A DNA stretch of 23,351 bases, from assembly GCA_044349305.1 (NCBI GenBank), contig JBIKRF010000031.1, positions 1 to 23,351 on the forward strand, given 5' to 3'. Position 1 is the first letter of the stretch, and every line of letters begins with the position of its first letter. Under the pieces are notes generated by a model. It was given only the letters and a program-made list of their open reading frames with translations, searched no databases and was not told the origin of the DNA. Positions 1-9,700 of this stretch are shown one piece after another. A program made the position numbers and the translations under genes. The DNA is from CAIZGX01 sp044349305. Its GTDB lineage: Bacteria > Bacteroidota > Bacteroidia > Flavobacteriales_D > Sanyastnellaceae.

Positions 1-524
1 CGCCTGGTCAAGTTTATACAGATGCAGCAAATTCAACGAACAATGGCTTCCACGGATTATTTCCTTTGGAGCGCCCAGTAGGTGCGGAATATGATTCAGC
101 ACCTTGGGAGTGGTGGGATGCTGCAACCAATCCAAATAGCGCAAACGGTTTAGCAACAAATCCAGATATGTCTGCCGCTAAAGGAATGGCATATTGTGAT
201 TCTATTATGGGTTATGCTGCACCACGTATCGCTTGTGCTTTGAACTTGGATACTAGTCCTTGTTTCGTTGGAGTAGAAGAAAATGAAGAAGTTTCTTTCA
301 ATGTATTCCCAAATCCAGCGAACGAATCATTTGCTATCCGCGCATCTGAGCGTGTGAGCGCAATTCGTGTATTCGACGCAATGGGAAGAGTGGTTTACAA
401 TTCAAATTCAACTAATCAGGATGTTGTGTTTGTAGATTCTTCGAATTGGTCTGCAGGAATGTACACTGTAGAGATTCACACTTCGAACAACGCAGTTGCA
501 AGAAAGAAAATGTTGAAGAACTAA
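1..524 (+). CDS. T9SS-secreted protein with type A C-terminal sorting domain (5' truncated)
   Basis: The reading frame is open from base 3 at the window edge, so only the last ~174 residues are visible; the true start lies outside. The final ~75 residues form a type A T9SS sorting domain: it opens with VFPNPANESF, continues with a FDAMGRVVY strand, then SAGMYTVEIH, and ends in the basic tail KKMLKN. In known systems such a domain sends a Sec-exported protein through the type IX system to the cell surface or medium, usually with cleavage of the domain. The part before it (rich in Trp, Asn and Ala, including APWEWWDA and CDSIMGYAAPRIAC) is presumably the end of the functional domain, possibly an extracellular hydrolase, but I do not recognise the family. 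Two cysteines flank the junction. A strong hairpin terminator follows the stop, so this is the end of its transcript. Confidence 0.85.
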   Translation, partial: PGQVYTDAANSTNNGFHGLFPLERPVGAEYDSAPWEWWDAATNPNSANGLATNPDMSAAKGMAYCDSIMGYAAPRIACALNLDTSPCFVGVEENEEVSFNVFPNPANESFAIRASERVSAIRVFDAMGRVVYNSNSTNQDVVFVDSSNWSAGMYTVEIHTSNNAVARKKMLKN

Positions 525-545
525 TTAAGATTCTTCAGAACATAG

Positions 546-571
546 AAAAGGCCCTAGAAATAGGGCCTTTT
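546..571 (+). terminator. intrinsic terminator, probably bidirectional
   Basis: There is a perfect 11-bp stem (AAAAGGCCCTA pairing with TAGGGCCTTTT) around a GAAA tetraloop, followed by a run of T on the plus strand. It lies between the convergent T9SS cargo gene and the HIT-family gene. The A-run on its left side would give a weaker U-tract for minus-strand transcripts, so it probably serves both. Confidence 0.9.
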
Positions 572-587
572 TTTATGTGGGATAATT

Positions 588-977
588 TTATGCTTTAGAA
601 ATAGCGGTGCTTAGCACTAGGTATTCAGCGGGTGTAAATTTCAATCGTTCTTTTTCGAAATTCATGTCGTGTATGTGATTGATTGGAATTAGATGCATAT
701 GCGCATGTGGAACTTCCAAACCAATAACGCTGACACCAATTTTTTTACAAGGAATTACAGTCTGAATTTTACGAGCAACTTCTTTTGCAAATAAATTAAG
801 GGTTTGAAGCTCTTCAACTGGCAAATCGAAAATGTAGTCTATTTCTTTTTTAGGAACAACGAGCGTATGTCCTTTAGCTACGGGTAATATGTCTAAAAAT
901 GCAATGAAATGAGCATCTTCTGCAATTTTATAGCAGGGAATTTCACCGTTAATGATTCGTGTGAAAAGTGAGGCCAT
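588..977 (-). CDS. HIT-family protein (histidine-triad nucleotide hydrolase/transferase)
   Basis: This 129-residue protein has the normal length for a bacterial HIT protein. It opens with SLFTRIINGEIPCYKI, typical of the family's N-terminus, followed by AFLDILPVAKGHTLVVPKK. The histidine triad is clear as HAHMHL, with His91, His93 and His95. HIT enzymes hydrolyse purine nucleoside phosphoramidates or related nucleotide conjugates through a covalent nucleotidyl-histidine intermediate; the true substrate cannot be read from the sequence. The expected family motif HxHxHxx is followed here by I-P-I. The start codon shares one base with the greA stop (TAATG), so it is probably translated by re-initiation from greA. 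It ends at the convergent terminator at 546-571. The family is certain; the specific function is not. Confidence 0.95.
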   Translation of the reverse strand: MASLFTRIINGEIPCYKIAEDAHFIAFLDILPVAKGHTLVVPKKEIDYIFDLPVEELQTLNLFAKEVARKIQTVIPCKKIGVSVIGLEVPHAHMHLIPINHIHDMNFEKERLKFTPAEYLVLSTAISKA

Positions 978-1450
978 TAGCGATTGATATCTAAAATTTC
1001 GAGTTGAAGAATCCCTGCTGGCACTTGTACTTCTGCAATTTGACCAACTTTCTTTCCTAGGAGACCCTTACCGATGGGGGAATCAATACTTATTTTTTTA
1101 TCTGCAAGATTAGCTTCGTTTTCGGCTACTAGGGTGTATTCAACTTCGGTATTCGTTTTTAAGTTTTTCAATTTAACACGAGAAAGAATGAAAACCTTTG
1201 AATTGTCTATGTGTGAATCATCGATTAATCGCGCATTCGCTGCAAGATCTTCCATCTTAGCAATTCGTGCTTCAAGGTGTCCTTGAGCCTCTTTTGCAGC
1301 GTCATACTCTGCATTTTCACTTAGATCTCCCTTATCTCTCGCTTCAGCAATTTGCTGACTAATTTTAGGACGTTCAACCATTTTTAGATTATAAAGATCG
1401 TCTTTTAATTTTTTAAGTCCCTCGGCTGTGTAATAGGCAATGTGTGACAT
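977..1450 (-). CDS. greA: transcription elongation factor GreA
   Basis: This 157-residue protein matches GreA along its whole length. An N-terminal antiparallel coiled coil (residues ~8-75) carries the tip motif ARDKGDLSENAEYDAAKE, with the acidic pair Asp42 and Glu45 that in GreA reaches through the RNA polymerase secondary channel. The C-terminal FKBP-like domain includes SPIGKGLLGKKVG. GreA stimulates cleavage of backtracked RNA and rescues stalled polymerase in the cytoplasm. It is first in a two-gene unit with the HIT-family gene, overlapping by one base. It lies downstream of, and separated by a terminator from, the outer-membrane operon. A perfect TAnnTTTG box at 1499-1506 can serve as its promoter. 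No Shine-Dalgarno sequence is apparent before the ATG, as is usual in Bacteroidota. Confidence 0.97.
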   Translation of the reverse strand: MSHIAYYTAEGLKKLKDDLYNLKMVERPKISQQIAEARDKGDLSENAEYDAAKEAQGHLEARIAKMEDLAANARLIDDSHIDNSKVFILSRVKLKNLKTNTEVEYTLVAENEANLADKKISIDSPIGKGLLGKKVGQIAEVQVPAGILQLEILDINR

Positions 1451-1471
1451 GTCGTGTATGTATTAAAATAA

Positions 1472-1495
1472 AGAAACCCCGCGAACGAGGTTTCT
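1472..1495 (-). terminator. intrinsic terminator between PorV/PorQ-like gene and greA
   Basis: On the minus strand AGAAACCTCG pairs with CGGGGTTTCT around a TTCG loop, a 10-position stem with one mismatch, followed by TTATTTT. It lies 22 nt beyond the stop of the PorV/PorQ-like gene and just before greA, so it should end the outer-membrane operon. Confidence 0.8.
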
Positions 1496-1498
1496 AAA

Positions 1499-1506
1499 CA
1501 AATATA
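1499..1506 (-). promoter_or_regulatory. candidate -7 box (TATATTTG) for greA
   Basis: This is an exact match to the Bacteroidota -7 consensus TAnnTTTG on the minus strand, 48 nt upstream of the greA ATG. I see no TTG at the expected 17-23 nt further upstream, so the -33 element is missing or degenerate. The predicted transcription start falls at the upstream base of the terminator stem. Confidence 0.4.
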
Positions 1507-1516
1507 GTAAGAATTA

Positions 1517-2554
1517 TTAAAGCGTAATGTGAATTCCTATGCTGTGAATTCCGTTGAAAGGATTAGTGATACGATAAGAATAATCCAATCCAATTACGCT
1601 ACCGTTATCACCTGCAGGAAGTTGAACGGTCATACCAGCAGTAGGTCCTGATAATGCACTTTTAGCATTGTAGGTAGTGTTTGTTCCAATATCTTGCTGG
1701 TATCCGCCTCTTAAAAACAGTCTATTGCGTAAGCTGTACTCCATTCCCACTGCAATTTGGTCTTTGCTGAAAGAGTTAGACGTATAGGCAGTATTGGCTG
1801 TTAGTTTCATGTTTTCTTTCATAAGAAAATCGTAAGCGAAACCAACATTAACCATAGATGGCATCTCGTAAGCTTGGGAGCGCTGTTCAACAGTTAAGGT
1901 ATTTCCACTTGCAGGAATGACAGCAGAAACAGTCAAACCATCGCCTTTGTAGCGCATTGGAGGACCAACGTTGCGAAGTGTAATTCCAAATCTTACATTG
2001 TCTTTCTCTCCAGTAACATAACGAATACCGGCATCGAATGCCACACCTTGTGAACGAACGTTATAGATTGCTTCGCTAATGAGGCGCACAGTAAGTCCAC
2101 CGTAGATACTGTTGGAAAATTCTTTCGCGAAGCTAATTCCTATGTTGGAATAGTTTACGGTGAAAGATCCAATTCCTCCTTCTGGTAAATCTTCGGTAGT
2201 ACGAGATATATCTCCGAAATTCATGTTTACAACCGATAAACCAAAAGCTCCTGATTTCCCGATTTTTTGACCGAAAGCAGCAGCGTTCAATTTGATACCT
2301 GTTCCAACGAAATATTGGGTATTGGTGAATAGCAATTCGGTTTTTTTAGTGAAAGCTAAACCTGCAACATTTAAAAACACACTTTCAACTCCAGTAACTG
2401 ACGATAAAGATGCATTTCCTAATCCTGAAGAACGAGCCCACGGATTCACCAGCAAGTGACTCGCACCAGCTGATCCAGATCTATCAGGATTTCCCGCAAA
2501 TAACGATGAGGTTATTCCTAAAATCAGGGAGAGTGATATGATTGATTTTTTCAT
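1517..2554 (-). CDS. PorV/PorQ-family outer-membrane beta-barrel protein
   Basis: This 345-residue protein has a signal peptide (MKKSIISLSLILGITSSLFA) and then GSAGASHLLVNPWARSSGLG with VESVFLNVAGLAF. That N-terminal pattern (ANP/VNP...AR..G.G.A...) is characteristic of the PorV/PorQ (FadL-like, UPF0164-related) family. The rest is a series of amphipathic strands with alternating aromatic and polar residues, ending in GIHITL. PorV is the T9SS shuttle that carries cargo from the SprA translocon to the attachment complex; PorQ-type members have other roles. The true T9SS porV normally sits beside porU. This copy instead lies 20 nt downstream of a very large surface protein and its TonB-dependent receptor, so it is probably a dedicated paralogue. 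I cannot tell PorV from PorQ function by sequence reading alone. Confidence 0.85.
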   Translation of the reverse strand: MKKSIISLSLILGITSSLFAGNPDRSGSAGASHLLVNPWARSSGLGNASLSSVTGVESVFLNVAGLAFTKKTELLFTNTQYFVGTGIKLNAAAFGQKIGKSGAFGLSVVNMNFGDISRTTEDLPEGGIGSFTVNYSNIGISFAKEFSNSIYGGLTVRLISEAIYNVRSQGVAFDAGIRYVTGEKDNVRFGITLRNVGPPMRYKGDGLTVSAVIPASGNTLTVEQRSQAYEMPSMVNVGFAYDFLMKENMKLTANTAYTSNSFSKDQIAVGMEYSLRNRLFLRGGYQQDIGTNTTYNAKSALSGPTAGMTVQLPAGDNGSVIGLDYSYRITNPFNGIHSIGIHITL

Positions 2555-2574
2555 GATCGTAATTCGTTTTTCAA

Positions 2575-5500
2575 TTAGAAGTTATTCAAGTCAACCGGAC
2601 GCATAATGCCGAACCATTTCAATATTTTCTCTCCAATTCCCGGTACATCAACGTGAATGATGTATGTTCCAGAAGCGATTGGAATGTTTCTTTCGTTCTT
2701 CAAGTCCCAGTCCACGCTTGTGATTTTATCCGCTTTTTTGAATTGTCTGATTCTGTTACCATTCAAATCATAAATGGTTATTGTACAGATATCTGGAAGA
2801 TTCGTAATCTTAACTCGGTTGTCTAGTTTATTTGTTTCATATGAACTAAACGCATAGTATGGATTAGGAACAACATTGATGATGTCTAACGCTGATGTTA
2901 GAGTGTTTGCATCGTTTAGGGTAGTTGCAATGTTCTTGGTAGAGAACGTATATACGTTTCTCCATTCATTAATAGAACCTGCAGTGGTAGAAATATCAGG
3001 ATTGTTGTATGCGTAACTGCTATATGGTTTAGCAACACGAATGCTAATACGAACGTCGTTCGGGATTAATCCATCTTCAACAGATAACAAGGGATGATCA
3101 GGATTAACCATACCACTGCCAACCCAAGTGCAACCGCGGAATACTTTTTTCCAGTTGGAAGAGCTGATTGATGGGTCAGAAAGTTTGCTATATAAGAACT
3201 CTCCGTTGTCATACGCTGGTGAAAGGGCTAGGCTTGAAGCTGGATTTGTCGCTGAGTAATCTTCCCAACGAAGGTTTTTGAATACATAAATCCAGTGCTG
3301 ACCTGCGAAAAGTGGTTGTCCGTTATTGTTGTACAAACGTGAAGTAGGATTCCAGATCATATCTCGGCCGTTTTCACCCACTAACCAACTGTCTTCTCCA
3401 AACGCCATGTTTAATCTTTCTCCAGTGCTAAGATCAATAGCATATCCTGGGAACCAACCCATTCCAATTGAAGAGACTAAATCACCTTCAGCGCCATTAT
3501 ATCCAGCTTGACCTGCTTTTCTTCCATTTTTATCTACAGAAGGAGCACGACGTACTTTCATTTTTTCAGGGTCAACGGTGTTATCACCATCGTTATCTTC
3601 AGCTAGGGCAGGAGTGAATTGCATTTCCAATACTGGACAACGAGTCCATTTGGATTTATCCTTTGTGAATACAACATCGATGTTGTTCAAACCTCTGATG
3701 TTTGATTTGCGCTGCTGATCTAAGATGTCAAGATCGCCGTACAAAGCTTTCGTTGTTGGGGCAACGTTATTGACAACAATTGTTGCATCATTTGGATCGA
3801 GTTCGGTTCCAGATACCAAGCAATATGGTGACCATGTGCCTCCGGCTACTGCTTCATATTTTTCTTGCTCATCTGTGAAAGGGAAGTCCCCAGTTCCTTG
3901 CTCATAATCATCGAAAAGAGCTTCAGAAAGAGCCTGAGGATCGGTACCTTCTGTTTTCACACTTCCGGCGCGAATCCAGTTTTGTTCAGAGAAACCTTCT
4001 GCATCTTCAATACCCATTAGCCAAGGTTTAGATGGATCGTTGTATGAAACGGAAGATGAAAGAAGTTCGGTGTAATGTTTAACTTCAGTGCCATCTACTT
4101 GGTAATCGTATTGTCCCCAAGTTACAGAAAGTCCCCAGTCTAGAATTACATCCTCACTTGAGGTATTGAATTTCTTGTAGGTGCCATAGATTGTCCCATT
4201 ATCGAGATTCTCTAATTCCCAATACATGCTATCAGGTGTATCTTCTCCGAAAACAGTTGATTTTAATCGAAGTTCGAAATCTGCTGAAGGAACTCGCAAT
4301 GGATCTACAACTTTAACTTGAACAGGACCTTTGCCAGGAGCATAAGTTAATTCACTGATGTTGTTATTTGCAAGAATAATCGCTTCTGTTTCTGAACCTA
4401 ATAACAGGTCATTGGCACCGTTTCCTTTTCCTTCAATACGAGTCAATGGAACACCATCGCCGTAGCTGGAATTTTGAATAGTACCTCCCAATTCAGGGGA
4501 AGGAATATGCGGAATCGCTGATATTTTTTGAATTTCACCAATCGCACTCTTTCTAGAAGAAAGGAATGCTTCATCCTGGCCTTTCTCTAAAGAGATATCG
4601 TACTGTGAATAGTTGTTGTAACCATACGCAATGACCATGAAGTAATAGGTCTTGTGGTTTACAAGTGCGCTGTTGCCTGTAGCGAATGCATCTGTTGTAA
4701 CACGGAATGAACGCTGAATTCCAGCATCGGCACCATCAACTTTAAGTTCTGGTACGATGTAACCCGTGATAGGATCACGAGAGAAATTGATGATACGACC
4801 AATTCCATTTTCAACGTCGCACTGTGCAATTAAACGAGCCTTTTCAATGTCGCCTAAATCATTCGCGCTTACGTCGTCGTTTACACGTTGGTATACCAAA
4901 TATCCTTCAAACTTATAAGAACGATCTTCTAATGTTAATTGAGTTCCATCTGCTAATTCTTCTGGAATACTTGGGTCGAAACCACCTTGGTCAGGTCCAT
5001 AGTTTTCTTGGAAGTTTGTAGAGATGGCGTTCTCATTCTTAAGCATAAGAATGATTTCTTTATCTAATTCTTGAACTGCTACATCTGGAGCATCAGGACC
5101 AGATACTAGCTCAAAACAGTTGTCGAATAATGATTGTGCTTTGTCATCGAATTCACGAAGCAATCTTACAGATTCGAATGGATCTCCGCTATTAGCTTTC
5201 GCCCAAACTACCCCTAAGGTAATGTTATTGTAGTCACCAGGCTTCAAAGTAAATGGACCTGCAGCTTGGATAAAACGACGGTCATTTGGTGGATTACCTT
5301 CAGACTCTTCAGACCAATCATCAGTAATAACTCCACCTGTTCCCCAATGAAGTGGATCGGTATCATCTGGGAACATGTAATCGGCTGAAATGTCTGTAAC
5401 ATTTGCTCCGGAAGCTCCGTTACCACCATAATTCATGCGTTGTCCGTTTTTCCAGAAACCTCTCATGTAGTTGTAGAAGTGGCTCGGTAAAGCGGGTTCA

Positions 5501-6768
5501 CCATTCACAGGGTTTTGGCTATTGTTGTAGTAAACAAACTTGCGCATTCCGAAACGTTCGTTATCTAAAACGCCATCGCCATAACCAATACCCAAACCTT
5601 TGTAAGGGATACCGTCTTGGTCAATCGCGTCAATAATATCTTCGGTGAGTGGATTATCTTTATTGTCATTGTCTTGGTAAGGACCTTCAAAAAAGTCAAC
5701 ACCTACCGCTGGAGGATTCGATCCATATCCTAAAGAAGAAGATGTTGGTTCATCGAATGCATCACCATTGTAGCAATATCCTAAACCACGTTGAACATCA
5801 CAACCAACATAGTCATCCGTTGAAGTTCCCAAATCGGGGTCAACCCATGATCCGAAGTAGGTCTCAGTTAAGGTTTGTGAACCTTGATTAATCAAAACGT
5901 AGTTGTAAAAAGTCATGTTATTTACCTCGTCATTCGAAGTAAATGCGAAAGCCTGTGCACGAATTTCCATTCCAATTGGTTGGCCTTGAGATTCTGTGTG
6001 AGCATTTCCTTTATCGTTAAAAATCCAATAGTACGTTTGGTCACCATACAACGGAACAATATCTTCTCTGCGACGCTCAGCACAATTAATTTCTCTCAAG
6101 AAATCGTACCATGGATAGTCACCATTTTGAGGATTGTAGAAACCATCTTGGTCGTAATCGTAGAAAGGCGCTAGATATAAATCTTGACCAGCGGCTGTGT
6201 TTCCAATCGCCGGGTATTCGTAGAAATAACCTGGAATAGCGTAATCTGTCGCACAATCAGTTCCACCTGCTGCAATACAATCGAAATAAGCGCGGTGCTT
6301 TTGCGCATCTTGACGTAATGAAACGAAGAATCTATCGTACTGTTCGCAAGTCGATTCAGTAACAGAAGCGGTACCGTCATTGCTCAGTGGTCCTGGCCAG
6401 TAGTCGTTACCATCTGTTCTAAAACGAACAGCAGCAAGTTTTAACTGTTGGTCAGGTGAGATACCTCCCATCCACAAAGCTCCTGCGTATATCGAAGATA
6501 CTCCGCCACCTTTTGGTACTTCGTAAGCAGCGCGGCTCAGGGAGCGGTTTTGCCACATAGAACCGCCTGTTTCAATCAACGCTTTAACGTTATTCCACGC
6601 TAAGTCTCTAAGTCCTGTTGCAGGCGCGCAAAGAGCAGCGCGTGAATCAGTTACAATTTCGTTGTTTTGAACCATTCCAGAATTTTCCAGAATGGACTTG
6701 TATGCGAAAGCTTGGTTCGCAAATCCAAGTGCCAAAGCAACTAGACTTATGTATATTTTCTTTCTCAT
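2575..6768 (-). CDS. large exported surface protein with FlgD/T9SS-like C-terminal domain
   Basis: I choose the Met at 6768, which starts MRKKIYISLVALALGFANQAFA, a standard signal peptide. An in-frame ATG at 6786 adds only MNYSKS and cannot be excluded. Numbering below uses that longer form (1403 residues). Around 207-225 lies the Asp-rich stretch DYDQDGFYNPQNGDYP, reminiscent of a calcium-binding loop. At 313-330 is SWVDPDLGTSTDDYVGCD. The last ~100 residues (1302-1403) form an Ig-like domain beginning VVPNPYY and containing YDLNGNRIRQF and SGTYIIHVDV. This resembles FlgD-type and T9SS type A domains, but it runs past the usual basic end into KWFGIMRPVDLNNF. It is encoded between a TonB-dependent receptor and a PorV/PorQ-like barrel and was probably exported to the surface with their help. 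Its biochemical role is unknown. Confidence 0.85.
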   Translation of the reverse strand: MRKKIYISLVALALGFANQAFAYKSILENSGMVQNNEIVTDSRAALCAPATGLRDLAWNNVKALIETGGSMWQNRSLSRAAYEVPKGGGVSSIYAGALWMGGISPDQQLKLAAVRFRTDGNDYWPGPLSNDGTASVTESTCEQYDRFFVSLRQDAQKHRAYFDCIAAGGTDCATDYAIPGYFYEYPAIGNTAAGQDLYLAPFYDYDQDGFYNPQNGDYPWYDFLREINCAERRREDIVPLYGDQTYYWIFNDKGNAHTESQGQPIGMEIRAQAFAFTSNDEVNNMTFYNYVLINQGSQTLTETYFGSWVDPDLGTSTDDYVGCDVQRGLGYCYNGDAFDEPTSSSLGYGSNPPAVGVDFFEGPYQDNDNKDNPLTEDIIDAIDQDGIPYKGLGIGYGDGVLDNERFGMRKFVYYNNSQNPVNGEPALPSHFYNYMRGFWKNGQRMNYGGNGASGANVTDISADYMFPDDTDPLHWGTGGVITDDWSEESEGNPPNDRRFIQAAGPFTLKPGDYNNITLGVVWAKANSGDPFESVRLLREFDDKAQSLFDNCFELVSGPDAPDVAVQELDKEIILMLKNENAISTNFQENYGPDQGGFDPSIPEELADGTQLTLEDRSYKFEGYLVYQRVNDDVSANDLGDIEKARLIAQCDVENGIGRIINFSRDPITGYIVPELKVDGADAGIQRSFRVTTDAFATGNSALVNHKTYYFMVIAYGYNNYSQYDISLEKGQDEAFLSSRKSAIGEIQKISAIPHIPSPELGGTIQNSSYGDGVPLTRIEGKGNGANDLLLGSETEAIILANNNISELTYAPGKGPVQVKVVDPLRVPSADFELRLKSTVFGEDTPDSMYWELENLDNGTIYGTYKKFNTSSEDVILDWGLSVTWGQYDYQVDGTEVKHYTELLSSSVSYNDPSKPWLMGIEDAEGFSEQNWIRAGSVKTEGTDPQALSEALFDDYEQGTGDFPFTDEQEKYEAVAGGTWSPYCLVSGTELDPNDATIVVNNVAPTTKALYGDLDILDQQRKSNIRGLNNIDVVFTKDKSKWTRCPVLEMQFTPALAEDNDGDNTVDPEKMKVRRAPSVDKNGRKAGQAGYNGAEGDLVSSIGMGWFPGYAIDLSTGERLNMAFGEDSWLVGENGRDMIWNPTSRLYNNNGQPLFAGQHWIYVFKNLRWEDYSATNPASSLALSPAYDNGEFLYSKLSDPSISSSNWKKVFRGCTWVGSGMVNPDHPLLSVEDGLIPNDVRISIRVAKPYSSYAYNNPDISTTAGSINEWRNVYTFSTKNIATTLNDANTLTSALDIINVVPNPYYAFSSYETNKLDNRVKITNLPDICTITIYDLNGNRIRQFKKADKITSVDWDLKNERNIPIASGTYIIHVDVPGIGEKILKWFGIMRPVDLNNF

Positions 6769-6798
6769 GCTTTTTGAATAATTCATTTTCTCAAAAAA

Positions 6799-9700
6799 TT
6801 AAAAATCAAATCTTACTCCTAAACGTATTTGACGTGGAGAACCCAAGTTGTAAGGGTTATTCACGAACATGCTGTAGTAATTTCGGAATGAAGACGGTGA
6901 GTTTTGTGTGTTGATTACGTTTTGATATTGTGCAGCTGCCAAATATCCATCGTCATCAGGAGTACCCGTAAAGCGGTAAACGCTTGTCACATTTTGTGTG
7001 TTTAACAAGTTCGTAACCCAAAGATATACGTTCAAGTTAGCAGCTTTCTTTTTGTCACCCTCTCCGCCAAAAGTTAAACTGAAGTTTTTATCGAAGTTCA
7101 TGTCAACAGAAAACTGCCATGGTAGACGAGCGCTGTTAATTCCCCCAGCTGTTGTTGGGCTAATTTCACCTGTTATAGGAGTTGGGAACACTTGAGCAGT
7201 GTATGGAGTGCCGGAACCTAAGTTCGCGATAAGGTTAGCACCTGTGTTTGCGAAAATTTGTTTTCCGAACCATACTGGACCGTTGTATTCTTTTCCTTCT
7301 CCATAACGGTAATCTACAGTAGTAACGATACGGTGACGTTGGTCATAGTTGAAAGGAGAAACAGTACGTAAGTTAGGAAGACCAGCATTAATTAGGGCTA
7401 ATTGCGTTTGTGTATTCGATCCTGTACCGTCTGCGAATTGCAAGGTGTAAGACGTTTTCATCCAAAGGTTACCTGTTCTTCTTAAATCGTAAGTCAAGGT
7501 TAATCCTTTAACAGTACCGAAATCTAAGTTACCGAATGCGCTATACGTACTTGGGTAAGCTCCGTTGAATTTACGAACTTGAATCATATCACGTAACTCA
7601 CGGTAGAACGCTTCAATTTTAATAGAAGATGTCTTAGAAAGTACTTGTTGGAAACCAAGAGCATAGTCAACTGTTTTTTCAGGACGAAGGTTCGGGTTAT
7701 TCAATAACACGTTCCTGTTTTCCATATACAAGTAATCAACTGGATTGAAGCGATTGCTTGAAGTTGGACGTTGCGTTAAGATGTCATAGTGAGCGAAGAA
7801 CAATGCTTCTTCAGAAATAGGGAAAGAGAAGGCAACACGAGGCATGAAGTTAACTGCAGGAACGTATTCCTTGAACGCCTTGCTTGTTAATGCTGCATCT
7901 GGATCAACACTCAAATACGGGTTGATTTTACCGCCAGCTGCAATGCTTGTGAACGGATCGGTAACAAGAGTACCTTGAGCGTTGTACCAGTTGTCACCAT
8001 CGCGGTAACCTTGAATGGCAGTTGGATTGCGAATGTCGTCTACATAGACAACGAAATCATCTCCAATGTTTGCTGGTCTAGTTGCGCCAAAGCTAGAGAA
8101 GTCAACCTCACCAGCTGTATAGGCTTCGCTTATTACATAAGGATCCTTTGGCACGTATTGATTGGCGTCATAACGGTCAATACGAAGACCAACGTTGAAA
8201 ATCAAATCGTCAAATGCAAATTTATCCATAACGTAACCTGAAATGTATACAGGTTCGAATGCACCGACAGCACGGGTATAGTAAGATTCATTTCCTAAGG
8301 TATAGCGCTCAGAGAAGAAATCATCTAAAGAAGGCTTTCTGTTAAGCAAGTTTCCTCTGTGGTCATAACCAAAGTAAGTGACAACATTATTTCCCGAGTT
8401 TAATAAATCGCTAGCTCCAAACATATCCACAGTAAGGAAATCAGGACTCAGTCCATCGGTATTGATGAAGTCTGTGCCATAAGGATCAAGACCCAAAGCT
8501 GTTCTCAAATTGTAGTCAAACTCAAACTGACCTGTTCCTACAAGATTGCTATAATCGATGTAGGTGTATGTACCATTATTGAAATAAGTAGGGTCGTCTG
8601 TGTTTAATTCTTGGTTATGGTAGTTGGCATATTGACGAGCAAGTGTCCAAAGTCCAATCGGATTGATTTGGTAACCAGCATCCTTACGTTGCTCAAATTC
8701 AAAACCGACTTCAATCGCGTGGTCTCCAATATCAGCAGATCCAGAACCTGAAATGCGGAATTGATTGGTGTTTGAAACGCTATAATTGTTCGATTTAGCT
8801 CCAATGTGTGACCATAGGCCGTAGGTGTCTGAAGGTTGTTGACCGTTTACTAATCCGTTTCCACCCTGAATGTTTGTAATAGAAGCATACGGAGAGTTTC
8901 CGATTTGCTCAGTCTCAGAAGTGAAATCGTTAATGGTTGGGTCGAAGAATTGAGTATCAGTAATAATTCCATCTGTACCGTTAAGCACCTCTGTCACATA
9001 CGGATTGGTGTTAAAGAGTGTGAAGAATTGGTTTGTGATAGCAGCTAAATCCGGGTTGTACTCAGAAGGAGTGAAATTAACATTCACATCTTGCCATCCG
9101 TTCTGCTCGAAGAAGTTACCAGAACTGTTGAGGGTGTATGAAGGTCTTCTATAGATGTCGAAAGTTCCAACGTGACCATATCTGAACAAATTGTCGCCAT
9201 GCTCAGCATCTTCAGATTTGTTGTAACCGTGCTGGAAATCTGCTTGAATACGATAAAAAACGTTTTTCAGATTTGAACTAGCTGATTCATCTTCCGCATT
9301 TTTAAAACGTTGCGCAAATTTCGCATAGGCTCTCCAGTCAACTCCTGTGATTTGCTGGTTGTTTTGCCAGTTAGAAAGCATATTGCCATAGTCAAAACCA
9401 TTTCCACGACTCACTTGCATGGTTCCTCCAAATGTAAATGTTACATTCTCAGAAGCATTCAAGTCAATTTTCGTAACAATGCTAGCCGTTTTTGAACGCA
9501 CGTTCATGCGTGTGTTAATTTTTTCGAAGTCATCTGAAGTAAGGAAGTCGGCATTATACAATGCTCCATTCACAGTACCATCGGCCTGAACGTTTTGACG
9601 CAATGGGTCAGCTAGAATAGCTTGACGAGCATCTTCTTTCATTCGGTAAACTCCTCCAAAGGTTGGTCCACCATCCACAATATCGTTGTAGTTTCCAGAA

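Noticed and set aside
66..524. Complete small gene starting with TTG at 66
   Set aside because: The frame is open to the window edge and the product ends in a T9SS domain that needs an upstream signal peptide, so it is the tail of a longer gene.
5244..6380. Small genes inside the giant surface protein gene
   Set aside because: They overlap a long, well-supported frame and show no signal peptide, motif or start context of their own.
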